A DNA stretch of 64,000 nt from Cryptomeria japonica (lineage: Eukaryota; Streptophyta; Pinopsida; Cupressales; Cupressaceae). A program made the position numbers and the translations under genes. Of this stretch, positions 11,901 to 23,192 are shown piece after piece (position 1 is the first letter of the stretch; each line of letters begins with the position of its first letter). Under the pieces are notes generated by a model. It was not told where the DNA came from. It saw only the letters and a list, made by a program, of their open reading frames with translations, and ran no database searches. The stretch covers positions 186,396,949 to 186,460,948 of the forward strand of contig NC_081411.1 of assembly GCF_030272615.1 (NCBI RefSeq), read 5' to 3'.

Positions 11901-12119
11901 GGAAGATTTGATTGGTGTGGTGAATACTTTTATTAATAAATTTGCAAGTAAATATTTTGATTTGATAAAGAGGTTGTGAGATCTGATAAGAGAGTTGGTT
12001 TATGTGTTGAATGATTTCAAATCTAATATAAGTTTGATTTATAGTTAAAAGCTCTGATCCTTGCTAATACTGATTCACCCCCCCGTCTCAGTATTAGGTG
12101 GATCCTCATAGAATTAACA
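8959..12119 (+). repeat. 3' LTR of Copia A, split by solo LTR S2
   Basis: The LTR reads 8959-9050, then resumes at 10493 after a nested insertion, and ends ATTAACA at 12119. Without the insertion it is about 1.7 kb, as in the 5' copy. The motif field at 11370-11610 and the C-rich block near 12077-12090 match the 5' LTR. Confidence 0.9.
9051..10487 (+). mobile_element. Solo LTR S2 nested in Copia A 3' LTR
   Basis: A 1,437-bp insertion starts TGTAGTCAC and ends GTGCATCA, flanked by perfect 5-bp TSDs ctaag (9046-9050 and 10488-10492). A TATA box TATAAATA lies at 10034-10041 on the plus strand, followed by a likely R/U5 region, which gives the orientation. The first 300 bp are rich in AATTAATT-type runs; 'accattaatggtt' motifs recur near 9605-9660. 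No coding capacity is seen. It resembles the LTR at 50873-52546 in layout (AATTAA-rich start, CCTATAAATA promoter). Confidence 0.9.
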
Positions 12120-13084
12120 CTCACTACATCAAATGTGGGAACATTATACTCTGATTGATTCATAGAAGCTATTTGTTGTTGTAAGGAAGATATTATTTGG
12201 GCAAGGCTATTGATTTGAGCTTTAGTAGAAGGATTGAAATTAGAAATGTTTGAGTGAGAGGGTGGAGTAATATTGTTGAATGAAGGAAGAGATTGAGAAT
12301 AAGGAGGTAGAACACTATGATAAGTGGGTAATGGAGAAGATTGGGTATCACATGGAAGACTCATGGGAGGAATGAAGGAATTATGATGAAAGGAGTGTCT
12401 CCCTTGACTAACATTTATAGATGGTGAATATGATTGGATAACATGGGGAACACTCATGATAGGAGGAATGAAAGAAGATGTATTTCTTCCATGACTAACA
12501 TTTATAGGTATGACATTTTGTGTAGAAGTAGCCATGATGTTTGACATGAATGTAGGAACACTATTCATGGAAGTTGTCAAAAGAATAGAATAATTAACTT
12601 GACTAGGAGACTGTGTATAACCTATGTTTTTAGCACAACTCTTCATAGGCATGATATTAGAATCAATAATATGAGAAATACCACAAAAGATATCAACACC
12701 ATGTTTATCACTTTGAATCATTCTTTTTAATTCTTCAATCAATGGGAGAGCTTCACTTTTCGACTATTCTCGACTCATCCATTATTGAAGATTGTCAAAT
12801 TGATTGTCCATCTTCGCCAATTGGTCAATGGATACTCTAGTTAGTGATTCTTCCTCATTGTGAGAATTATCAAGAGGATAAATGAGAATATCTAAAGGAT
12901 GGGAAGCAACAACAATCTCCTCACTAAAAAAACTAGTCAAATTAGGCTCCATTTCATCGATAATTAAACCTTGGACAACCTTAATTCTACAACTCCTTCT
13001 AATGGGGATACTATAGGTAGGACTAATAGTAGTAAAAATCATGCACAGGGGAAAAAACATTGGAAAGAATAATGCAATCTTCAA
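12120..13084 (-). pseudogene. Gypsy G1 gag, N-terminal part
   Basis: On the minus strand, a frame with EPNLTSFFSEEIVVASHPLD and DNSHNEEESLTRVSIDQLAKM (13084-12782) is followed, after a stop, by one from 12742 with EELKRMIQSDKHGV. A Ser/Pro/Asn-rich region with three INVSxGR-type repeats comes next, then ISSLQQQIASMNQSEYNVPTF. At 12120 it is cut by Copia A; the capsid-like part continues at 1102 and below. The same Gln-rich to NVPTF segment recurs in the gag fragment at 50744-50867, showing that both belong to one family. The true start codon is unclear. Confidence 0.75.
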
Positions 13085-14179
13085 GGAATTTGAAATTTAA
13101 AATTAGGGCTTTTCTTAAATAACCTTTTAATTTTGAAAGTTCGAAAGGAGGTAGAATCAAAATTAAAATTAGGGTTGTCCAAACTTAACCTTTTAATTAA
13201 AATTTTGAGATTTTGGAATGTTGAAATATTGAAGAAATCAATTTAATTTTAAAAATTAGGGTATGTGTAGTGAACCACTTAATTTTAAAATTCAAATTGA
13301 TAATGGAAATGTTGAAATTTAGATTTGTTTTCGACCTTAGGGTGACCTTAAATCAATAAAATTTTCACAAATCTCTGGAATTATGCAATAAAATATAGTC
13401 AAAATAAGCTCCCAAAATTTGAGCAAAAAAAGTAGAGACCAAGTAGGTAGCAGCTTGGTACAAACACACAGTCCGACCAACTTTTTTCCAAATTTTCAGG
13501 GAAGCAAGATATTGTGATTTTAATACGAATTCCAAAAGGATATGGAAATTGGAGATGTTGAGATATGAAAAATTAAGCCTTGAAGGTTGAAATAGGACAC
13601 ACTTAGAATGTTTGATAAAAGGATTAATTGTAAGAACAACAAAAAGGGCACACTTAAGGGCCAACTTTTATGATATTTAAGGACAATGAGAAGCTTTAGA
13701 TTTAATTGAGCCAATTAAATTAGGGTTTGTTGCATAAACCGCTTAATTTTAAAAATTTAAATTTGAAAAATTGAATGTTGTAAGGAGGGAAAATGAATTT
13801 TGAAATTGAATCAAAGACCCAAATCTGAAAATTAATTCAAGATCTACACAATCCACAAGGTGAATTTTAAAATTAAAAATTATGGTTTAATGATTTAACC
13901 ACTTAATTTTAATATTTTTTTTAAAATTGAAAGTGTAAATGAAAACTTGAATTGTAAAATTGAATAGTTCTCAGATCTAAAACAATCAATCTAATTTAGA
14001 TAAATAACAAGCTCAATTTTGAATCTAAAAATTAGGGTTTTTGTGCATTCAATCTCTAAATTTTAAAAAATTGCAAGGAAATTAAACTTGTAAATTAAAA
14101 TTTGAATTTTAAATGTATACACTCAGATCTAAAAATGAAAAATCAGATTTAAGGGTGTAAGACATTGGGTTCACCAAAA
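13085..14179 (-). other. G1 5' leader with primer binding site
   Basis: This is non-coding and AT-rich. On the minus strand the primer site TTTTGGTGAACCCAATGT occupies 14162-14179, immediately inside the 5' LTR. It shares TGGTGAACCC with the sites of G2 and G5; the primer tRNA was not identified. Several 'TTTTAAAATTAGGG'-like segments recur at 13090-14060. A block at about 13320-13720 is homologous to part of the G2 LTR (35500-35890), an unexpected overlap between a leader and another element's LTR. Confidence 0.7.
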
Positions 14180-15376
14180 TGTAAGGTGGAAAATTGGGAA
14201 CCTTAGCTAAATTCACCACTTGAGAGAAAAGGTGGGAACTTAACTAAGGTTCAATTTTCATTCGGGGAGACTTTACATTCAAAAGAGGGGGATGAATCTA
14301 CTAGATCCAATCCCAAAGGATGCAAGGATTGAATAGTAAGTAGATTGGAATGGAATTAACCCTCTTATGTAAGTTGATTGATTGAATTAAGACAAAGTGC
14401 TGAAAATGAAGACTAAGTATGTGAAAATAGTGAGCTATAGGTTTGGTATTTAGCCACGCACCTGAATCTCAAAAGTTTGAGATGATTCAGAGTTGCTTTG
14501 TGAAATTAGGAAAATGTTATAGGGACTGTGTGTTTGGATAGGGGCGCCCTCCTATTAGTCCTCCAAACTTTCCACGCATCGAAAAGGGTTTTTCCATCTC
14601 TACGAATAAAGCTTACTTCCAAAAGTACAGTTGCACACCTATTTCGTGCACACAAAAAGAAAGGGAAATGTGTTGGGAATAGGGGTTGTCTTCAAATCTT
14701 AACCTCAATTTTGGGATTAACCAAGTGGTTGAAATAATTTAAATAAAATGACTGAAAGTAGAGATCCTTCTTTTTGAGGGGATGTTGAATTGCATGAAAT
14801 TGAAATGCTTATACCTCCTTGTGAAGTTTTTCTTGCCTCCACATGAAATTAGGGTTTCATGAAGTAGAATGTTGATCTCCTCTTCAATTCTTGAAATCTT
14901 GTCTCTATTGTTGCTCCAAAGCTTGAGAGAATGCTGAAAATGCTCAATGCTCTTGAATTCCTGGATGCTTGATTGAATTTTCATGATCATGTGTGTTCTT
15001 TCAAATGAGAGGGGAAATCCCTTTTATATACTTGCCAGTGGAATTAATTGACTGATTTTCCAACTTAGGCTGACATAGGGGAGATTTTCCCACTCGAATT
15101 TGAGATAGACCAAAGGGAGGGAGCCCAAAATAGGTCTCAAATAGGGGATCCCAGGGAACCACACAATGGTCTTGGTGAGGACCAGGGCACCATGCCTTGG
15201 TCCTGCCCTATTTTGGGGTAGGATCAAGTTGGCTTTGAGGTGGAGGGTTGAGAAAAATGTAAGTTTTGACTTGTATGAGCATATTCAAGTCTTTGATCAG
15301 GCCAAGGGGTGCAAACACTAAGGCAAAGATCCAAATGTAGTCAAAAATTGAAAGGGGTGCAATTTTAGGACGTTAT
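14180..15376 (-). repeat. 5' LTR of Gypsy element G1
   Basis: Read on the minus strand the LTR starts near 15376 (TATAACGTCC, probably decayed TGTAGCATCC by comparison with the LTR at 29764-30922) and ends CCTTACA at 14180, next to the primer site. A TATA box TATATAAAAGGG lies at about 15022-15033. It is 1,197 bp long. The next 5 bp outside, gtcct, belong to the adjoining satellite. Confidence 0.8.
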
Positions 15377-17506
15377 AGTCCTAAGAGGTCATATGATGTC
15401 ATTAGGGGTCATATGTGGGCCTAAGGTGCCACACATGTGTTAGAACACCATATGACCCATTAGGACATCATATGGTGTCTTTAGGTGTTATATGGGGTCC
15501 TAAGGGGCCACACATGTTAGAATACCATATGACCACTTGGGACACCATATGACCCATTAGGACATCATATGGTCTTAAGGGTTCATATAGTGTCCTAAGG
15601 GGTCATATGATGTCACTAGAGATCATATGGGGTCATAAGGGGCCACACATGTGTTAGAACACCATATGACCCATTAGGACATCATATGGTCCTAAGGGAT
15701 CATATGGTGTCCTAAGGGGTCATATCATGTTTTTAGAGGTCATATGGGGTCCTACGGGACCACACATGTGTTAGAACACCATATGACCTCTTAGGACACC
15801 ATATGACCCATTAGGACATCATATGGTCCTAAGGTGTCAAATGGTGTTCTAACACATGTGTGAACCCTTAGGACCCCATATGACCCCTAACGACACCACA
15901 TGAACCCTTAGTTCACCATATGACCTTTTCAGACATCATTTGGTCCTAAGGGGTCATATGTTGTCCTAAGGGGTCATATCATGTACTAGGATATTAAAAT
16001 GGGTCATATGGTGTCTTAGGGGGTCATATGGTATCCTAAGGGGTCATATGGTGTCTCGAGGGATCATATGGAGTCCTAAGGGATCATATGGTGTCTAGAG
16101 GGTCATATAGTATCGTAAGGGGTCATTTGGTGTCGTTAGAGGTCATATGGTGTCCTAAACGGTCATATGGTGTCATTAGGGGTCATTTGGGGTCCTAAAG
16201 GTCCACACAATTGTTAGAACACCATATGACACCTTAGGACCTTATGATGTCCAATTGGGTCATATGGTGTCCTAAGGGGGTGTTATAACACATGTGTGGC
16301 CCCTTAGGACCCCAAATGACCGCTAACGATACTATATGACCCCTTAGAAAACCATATGACCTCTAACAACACCACATGACCCCTTAGGACACTAGATGAC
16401 ATTCAGGACACCATATGACCCCTTAGGACCACATATGACCCCCTATGAAACCCTATCACCCCTTAGGATACCATATGATACATTTTAACATCCTAGTACA
16501 TGACATGACCCTTTAGGATTCCGTATGACCCCTCAGGACCACATGATGTCCTAAGGGGTCACATGGTATCCAAAGGGGTCATATGGTGTTCTAACACATG
16601 TGTGGCCCCTTAGGACCCCATGTGACCCCTAATGACACCATATGAACCCTTAGGACCCCATATATCCCCTAATGACACCATATGACCCCTTTTAACATCC
16701 TAGTACAAAAAAATGACCCCTTAGGACAACATATGACCCCTTAGGACCATATGATGTCCTAATGAGTCATATGGTGTCCTAAGGGGTCATATGGTGTTCT
16801 AACACATGTGTGGCCCCTTAGGACCCCAAATGAGCTCTAACAACACCATATGACCCCTTAGGACACCATATGGCCTTTAACTACATCATATGTTCCCTTA
16901 AGACACTATATGACCCCTAGGACACCATATGACCCCTTAGGACACTATATGTCTCCTTAGAAGACCATATGACCTATTAGGACACCATATGAGCCATTTT
17001 AACATCGTACTACATGACATGACCCCTCAGGACACCATGTGAGCCCTTAGGACCACATGATGTCGGAAGAGGTCATATAGTTTTCTAACACATGTCAGCC
17101 CCCTTAAGACCCATATGAACCTTAATGACACCATATGAGCCCTTAGGACCAAATGATGTCCTAATGAGTTATATGGTGTCCTAAGGGTTCATATGGTGTT
17201 CTAATAGATCTATGACACCTTAGGATCCCATATGACCCCTTAGGACACCATATGACCCCTTAAGACCATATGATGTCCTAATGGATCATAAGATGTTCTA
17301 AGGGGTCATATGGTTTGCTAACACATGTGTGGCCCCTTAAGACCCCTAACGATACTATATGACCCCTTAGGGCACTATATGACTCTCAAGATACGATATG
17401 ACCCCTTAGGATCCCATATGATCCCTCAGGACACCATATGACTCCTTAGGACGACATGATGTCCTAAGGGACCATATGGTATTTTAACACATGTGTGGCC
17501 CCTTAG
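15377..17506 (+). repeat. Orientation-flipping ~20-bp minisatellite, block 1
   Basis: Tandem units of about 20 bp, consensus GGTCATATGGTGTCCTAAGG or its reverse complement, fill the block with much point variation. Each unit is centred on the palindrome CATATG. Runs of one orientation switch to the other at recurring junctions: GGCCACACATGTGTTAGAAC in one direction and GGACATCATATGGTCC in the other. A second variant containing TACTAGGATGTTAAAA, or its complement, recurs at irregular spacing. Copia B splits the array at 17506/24275. No coding potential. Confidence 0.93.
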
Positions 17507-18600
17507 TGTTAGGACATGGAGGCAACTGAGGGGGGGGGGTGAATCAGTTGTCTAATAATTTCAACCCAAATATAACTTAACCAAACTTGATACTTAAAAT
17601 CGGCAAACCAAACTTAATGTCGGTAAATAGATTAACAGTTAATAATAGTATCGGTGAAACTTAATGCATGAAACAAAAAGAGAAACAATAACCACAACAC
17701 ATAACACAGAGATTTTTACGTGGAAACCCTGCAAGGAGAAAAACCATGGTGGGAAACCTTACCCATAATCAAATGATACTAACTACAGATAGTATGTGTG
17801 TAAAAATGGGGTCTGCACATGCAGAAAGACTAGCTGCCTAGAGCTCACTGCTCAATCACAAGAATGGGAGTCTCCCTGACTACAATTGGATGATTAAATC
17901 TAATGATAATGTACTGCACAAAGTAGCATCTACGATGTTGGATTCAATATCGGTTAAGCTTTGATTGTCTCCTTCAAACCTTCCTTGAATCTTCAAATGA
18001 TATATGTATGAGTAGCTTTGCCTATATTCATATATACTGAATATCACAACCTTACAATACCTTATTACATACAATCACCACACAAATCTCACAATTGAGA
18101 TCTTACATAAATACCAAAACCTAAGACCAAATGTGTAGGTTGGCTTACTAAGAATAATACAATAAAATCAATTACAAGTAAGTCAAGATGTGATGCATCA
18201 TGTCGGATCAACAACAATATTAATTGATTAAACAATCTCCATGACATGTCATGTTGATCTGGAATAGATAACGCGTGCCGGTCCATAACCTAGACCAATT
18301 TGCCGGTAACAACAAATATGTCAACCCGATTAGACCAATAACCAAATCTCCAAAACCAAGTGTCCAAACCATGTCTTTGACATAGCCAAGTGATCTCCAA
18401 ATGATAACAAGTCATCCTTAATGCTGGTGAACAATATAACCTACTAGTGAACCAAATACCAGTGACTATGCATAAGTCACTGAACTTTCTGGTAAACATA
18501 ATTTGCCAGTTCAACATAACCAAAGATCTCCAGAAGGATAAGTGTTGATAAGTGTTGACATCAATGACAAAACCAATGCAACATATCCATAATACCAACA
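17507..18600 (-). repeat. 3' LTR of Copia B
   Basis: This is the minus-strand 3' LTR (1,094 bp, TGTT...AACA). The adjacent polypurine tract, AAAGGGGGAGAT on the minus strand, lies at 18601-18612. The C-rich block (17532-17543 on the complementary strand) and the GTTTCCACGT motif near 17715-17725 are present. Confidence 0.95.
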
Positions 18601-18975
18601 ATCTCCCCCTTTGGCATTGATGGCAACACAAGATGGAAAAACCATCTAAGTGCCAAAGTAGAAATGCCAATAAACTAAAAACCAACAATCTCCAGAATAG
18701 ATCAATACCAGAAATCAAAATAAAAATCATCTCTGCATTTGTATAATCACTCCCCCAATGAATAATCTCTCCTCAAAGGATAATGTGTTTTTCCATAGAT
18801 ACCTCTCCCCATTTGACATTAAATGCCAAAGCAATACAAATACCAGATACAACCAGTTCATAATTACAAATACCAACTTATCCAGCTACTCCCCCTAAGA
18901 AGTAACTCTCCTCCATCAAAGTCGGAAAAAGGTTTCTCTGTAAATTCTATCAGTTTGATGCTAAGCATCAACTAT

Positions 18976-20330
18976 CTAACTCTCTACCGGTGAGGGTATA
19001 ACCCCAAGCTATTCTCTAAGATATTCAAAAGTTTCCTTAGGAAAAGGCTTAGTAAAGATGTCCGCAATCTGCTCTTTAGTATTCACATAAACCAATTTTA
19101 GTTCTTTTGCTTCAACATTCTCTTTCAAAAAATTGTATTTGATAGAAACATGTTTAGTTTTAGAGTGAAATACCAGATTCTTAATTAGATATATTAATTG
19201 CTGCCATATTGTTACAATAGATGATTATAGGTTCTTTGCATTTTACCTTTATGTCGCTCAACATTTTCTTAATCCATAATACCTAAGTGCAATTAGTTGT
19301 TGTTGCAACATATTCTGATTCTACTGTTGATAATGATGTACAACTCTATTTCTTGCTCAACCATGAAATCAATCTGCTACCAAGAAATAATGCCGTGCCG
19401 GTGGTGCTCTTTTTGTCATCTACATCTCCTGCCCAATTAGCATCGGTGTATGTACATAACTCAAAATTTTCATCTTTAGGATACCATAAACCAAGATTTG
19501 TTGTGCCTTTTAAATACTGGAAAATCCTTTTCACTGCTGATTCATGATTTTCTCTAGGATTACTCTGAAATCTTGAAACAATACACACTGCATTCATTAT
19601 ATCAGGTCTTGTTTGTGTCAAATACAGTAAACCTCCAATCATAGATTTGTATCTTGTTGGATTAACAGGAGCTCAATCATTCTTCAATGATAGTTTATCA
19701 GTTGTAGTCATAGGAGTACTTACCAGTTTAGAGTTTTCCATACCAAATTTCTTCAGTAATTCCTTCAAGTACTTTGATTGACATAAGAATATACCTTTAC
19801 TAGTCTGTGAAATTTGCAATCCTAAAAAGAATTTTATCTCCCCAATCATAGACATTTCAAATTCTTCCTGCATCTTATTAGAAAAGCCTTTACACAATCC
19901 ATCTTCTCCTCCAAAAATGATGTCATCAACTAAAACTTCAATAACCAAAATATCTTCATTAGTCACTTTGAAATATAAGTTGTTGTTAACATTACCTTTA
20001 GAGTAACCAAGTTTCATAAGATATTTATCCAATCTAGCATACCAAGCTCTAGGAGCTTTCTTCAATCCATATAAAGCTTTCCTTAACCTGCAAACCATAT
20101 CTTTGTTATTTGTCAATGAAAATCCATCAAGTTGTTCAATGTAAACTTCCTCTTCAAGATCACCATTCAGAAAATGCACATTTAACATCCATTTGATAAA
20201 CTTTATAGTTCTTGTGTGCTGCAAATGCAAGAAATAATCCGACTATCTCAATTCTAGCTACCGGTGCAAAAGTTTCATTGTAATCAATTCCCTCTTTCTG
20301 TGAATATCCCTTACACACTAATCTTGCTTT
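18976..20330 (-). pseudogene. Copia B RT C-terminal half and RNase H
   Basis: On the minus strand the frame at 20230-19673 reads EEEVYIEQLDGFSL, RKALYGLKKAPRAWY, LVDDIIFGGEDG (catalytic YxDD-type box), MIGEIKFFLGLQI and LLKKFGMENSK. A second frame (19642-19346) reads MIGGLLYLTQTRPDIM and YTDANWAGDVDDKKSTTG, with RNase H catalytic Asp, then SWLSKK. Homology goes on in broken frames (DIFTKPFPKETFEYL near 19040) to a stop at 18976-18978. A frame change near 20190 separates it from the upstream RT frame. Confidence 0.92.
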
Positions 20331-21400
20331 GTTTCTGATTACCTTACCATCTTCATTAAGTTTATTTTTGAATACCCATTTAGTTCCAATTACATTTTTA
20401 TTTATAGGCCGGGGAACCAATGTCCATGTATTGTTCTTTTCAATTTGTTCCAATTCTACTTCCATAGCTTTAATCCAATGTTTATCTTCACATTCTTCAA
20501 TGACAGATGCTGGTTCAATTTTAGAAATTAAACATACCTCTTCATTTGCCAGTCTTCCTCTAGTCATAACTCTTTGATACTTATTCCCAATTATCTGAGT
20601 TTCAGAGTGATTCAATCTTACATACCTGGGTGTATTTACTTGTTGTTGTTCATCAGTCACTGTGGAATTCTCTGATGATGCCGGTGTGACTGGATCAACA
20701 TTCTGTACCAGTTCATTTTGTATAGGTTCATTTGTGATTATCTCAACTACTGGTTCAGAATCCATAGACCTTGAATTTCTTCTAAAGTGTTGATCAATCT
20801 TCACATTTTCACTCTCAATGATTTTTTGCAATCTCTTATTAAAACATCTATATGCTTTGCTTTTAGATGAATACCTAATAAATATTCCTTCATTACTTCT
20901 AGGATCAAATTTGCCAATATACTCATCTCTCCTAATGTAACATTTGCTTCCAAATATTCTGAAGTACTTAAGAGTAGAAATATTACCAAACCATAGTTCA
21001 TAGGGTGTCTTACCAGTTTCACCTTTGATGTGAACTCTATTGAAAGTGTAAACCACTGTATTCACTACTTCTCTCCAATATACATGAGGTAGATTTGCTT
21101 CTGATATCATTCTTCTAGCTGCATCGAGAATAGTTCTATTCTTCCTTTCCACAACTCCATTTTGTCGAGGTGTCTGAGGTGTTGATAGTTGTCTTTTGAT
21201 TCCATTCACTTCACAAAATTATTGAACTCCTTAGATGTGAATTCACCTCCTTGATCTGATCTTAAACATTTGATTTTCTTACCAGTTTAATTCTCTATAA
21301 GTTCCTTGAATAATTTGAATTTTCCAAAAGCTTATGATTTCTCCCTGAGAAAAGTAACCCAACACATTCTAGAATAATCATCAATGATTAGCATAAAGTA
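20160..21400 (-). pseudogene. Copia B integrase and RT N-terminal half
   Basis: A 349-codon frame (21209-20160) starts in the integrase core with [20 protein letters not shown] (containing the third catalytic residue, Glu). It runs through [22 protein letters not shown] and [18 protein letters not shown], then a variable linker. It enters RT with [46 protein letters not shown] and [12 protein letters not shown]. The earlier part of the integrase core (21210-21400) is homologous but lies in another frame after stops. This is the best continuous pol segment in the window. Confidence 0.93.
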
Positions 21401-22040
21401 TCTATCTCCCTATAGACTTCTTGTTCTTGCCGGACCACATAAGTCAATATGAATTAAATCAAGAACATCATTGGTTTTCTCAGAAATACTCTTAAAAGTT
21501 GTTCTAACTTGCTTTCCCATTTGACATTCCTTACATACCAGATTATGAGGTTTTACAATCTTAGGTAAATCCCTTACTGCCTTAGATGAACTAATCTCTA
21601 CAATGCAATCAAAATTTACATGACAAAGTCTTTTATGCATAACCAACTTTCATCAATGTGTGCAATCAAGCATGTCTTTTCAATATTATTCAAATGAAAG
21701 ATATTACCTCTAGTTTGATTACTGGTTGCAATTTCCAAACCAGTTCTATTCATGATTTTGCATTTACCATTCTTGAATTGTAACTGAAATCGTTTTTCAA
21801 CTAATTGTCCAACACTCAAAAGATTATGCTTCAAACCGTCAACATAATAAACATTGTTAGTGTTGTGTTTACCATCAAAAGATATAGTGCCTTTTCCTCT
21901 GATCAAACAAGCTTTGTCATCTCCAAATCTTACTAGACCTCCATTGTATTCCTAAAAAGATAAGAATTTACTTTTATCACCAGTCATGTGATGTGAACAT
22001 CCGGAATCTATAATCCATTCATCCTTTTCTTCAATTTTAG
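21401..22040 (-). pseudogene. Copia B protease, pre-integrase and integrase zinc domain
   Basis: At about 22016-21966 on the minus strand the sequence reads WIIDSGCSHHMTGDKSKF, an intact-looking Copia retropepsin active site (D-S-G). A frame from 21906 reads KGTISFDGKHNTNNVYYVDG, HNLLSVGQLVEK and GNIFHLNN. From 21646 another reads MVMHKRLCHVNFDCI and VCKECQMGKQVRTTF, giving the HHCC zinc domain of integrase, then LDLIHIDLCGP with the first core Asp. Frame changes separate these parts. Confidence 0.9.
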
Positions 22041-23136
22041 CTGCTAGGGCCTGCTCTACTGGTGGAACAATAGGTTCTAGTTGATCTTTTTCTATTGCAA
22101 CAAAAGCCCATCCATTGTCTCCTAGTTCTTCATCAAAATCATCACTAACTCCTTCATCAACATAGTAACATGATTTGTCTCTATTCTTCTTAAATCTGTA
22201 TCTCTGATATTCAGGGTTAGGCTTATATGTTCTTTTAGCTTATTCTCTTAATCTTGCATGTCTATCTAGACATCTAGATGCCATATGACCAATTTTATTA
22301 CAGTTAAACTTTTAAAAGGTGCTTTACCTTCATACTTACTTCCAATAGGACCTTTAGGCATTTTCCTTGCAAATAGTGCTTCAAGCTTCTCAAGTTCTTC
22401 ATTTTCCTTCCTGATGTCTTCAAGTTATCTTGCATAAATTGCTTTCCAATCAAATTTATTAGCTGATGATGAAGATGTTGTAGATGATGATTCTTTGAAA
22501 GCTAAATCTGTCTTAATTGTAGCAATAGGACCAAATTCCTCAAGCTAAAATGCTGAAAGTTTTCCAACCAAGGTATCTCTAGATACTGATGTATTAGGCA
22601 TAGTTCTTAACTCATTAATATCAATTAATTTCATTTTGTATGTTGGTGGAAATGCTCTTAAAACTTTATAAACAATTTCATCTTCACGTAAGGAACCTCC
22701 ACAACATTATATTCCCAAAAAAATTTCATTTACCCTTTCCATAAAAGCAAAAATTCTTTCATCTTCTTCCATTTTCAAATTTTCATACCTGACCTGGAAG
22801 CATTCCATTTTTGCAATTTTGACAATGGAATCACCTTCATTCAATGTCTCCAATTTATCCCAAATAGCTTTAGCAGTAGATCGTCCTGATAATCCCATGA
22901 TTTGCTGATCTGACAAGGCGCTCAAAAGTGCTTCTCTTGCTTTGCAGTCATTCTCTTGATCCTTAGCCAATGTAGGTGGATTAGGTTGACCTTGTATGGG
23001 ACCAACATAACCATTATGTGTAACATCCCATGTCTTTTCCAATGCAATTCAGATGTGTCTCCATTATGATCTTCCATATACCATAGTTAGTTCCATCAAG
23101 TTTTAGATTGTCCTTCCTAAAATAGTTAGTTGTCAT
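22041..23136 (-). pseudogene. Copia B gag
   Basis: The likely start ATG is at 23136 (minus strand), followed by a reading with LKLDGTNYGIWKIIMETHL, the N-terminal signature of Copia gag. After a frame change, 23042-22707 encodes the central gag domain, with KAREALLSALSDQQIM, AKAIWDKLETLNEGD, MECFQVRYENLKMEEDE and FMERVNEI. Further down, FNCNKIGHMASRC (about 22300-22262) is a zinc knuckle in which the first Cys appears lost. A charged region and the protease follow. Confidence 0.88.
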
Positions 23137-23178
23137 AGAATCTCCTCAAGTTGTTAAACTTCTACAAAGGAGGACTTA

Positions 23179-23192
23179 GCTTTGATACCAAT
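23179..23192 (-). promoter_or_regulatory. Primer binding site of Copia B
   Basis: The minus strand reads ATTGGTATCAAAGC directly inside the 5' LTR. This is one base from the initiator-Met tRNA-complementary site TGGTATCAGAGC. Confidence 0.85.

Larger units (their letters stand above)
1103..12119 (+). mobile_element. Copia A: Copia LTR retrotransposon nested in G1 gag
   Basis: This is a structurally complete Copia element. It has LTRs at 1103-2797 and 8959-12119 (TG...CA type; the 5' copy ends AGA by mutation), an initiator-Met-type primer site at 2800-2811, and gag, protease, integrase, RT and RNase H in Copia order. A polypurine tract AAAGGGGGAGA ends just before 8959. The flanking 5 bp are ctcat (1098-1102) and ctcac (12120-12124), a TSD with one change. 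It interrupts the gag of G1, whose two halves lie on either side. All reading frames are broken, and two solo LTRs have inserted into it (4854-6420, 9051-10487), so it is an old insertion. Confidence 0.93.

Noticed and set aside
15377-17506. Regular short repeats that could suggest a CRISPR array
   Set aside because: Units are contiguous ~20-bp tandem copies with no unique spacers, and the surroundings are eukaryotic retroelements.
20329-20577. Plus-strand frame opposite Copia B pol
   Set aside because: It is antisense to the well-supported integrase/RT reading frame and has no domain.
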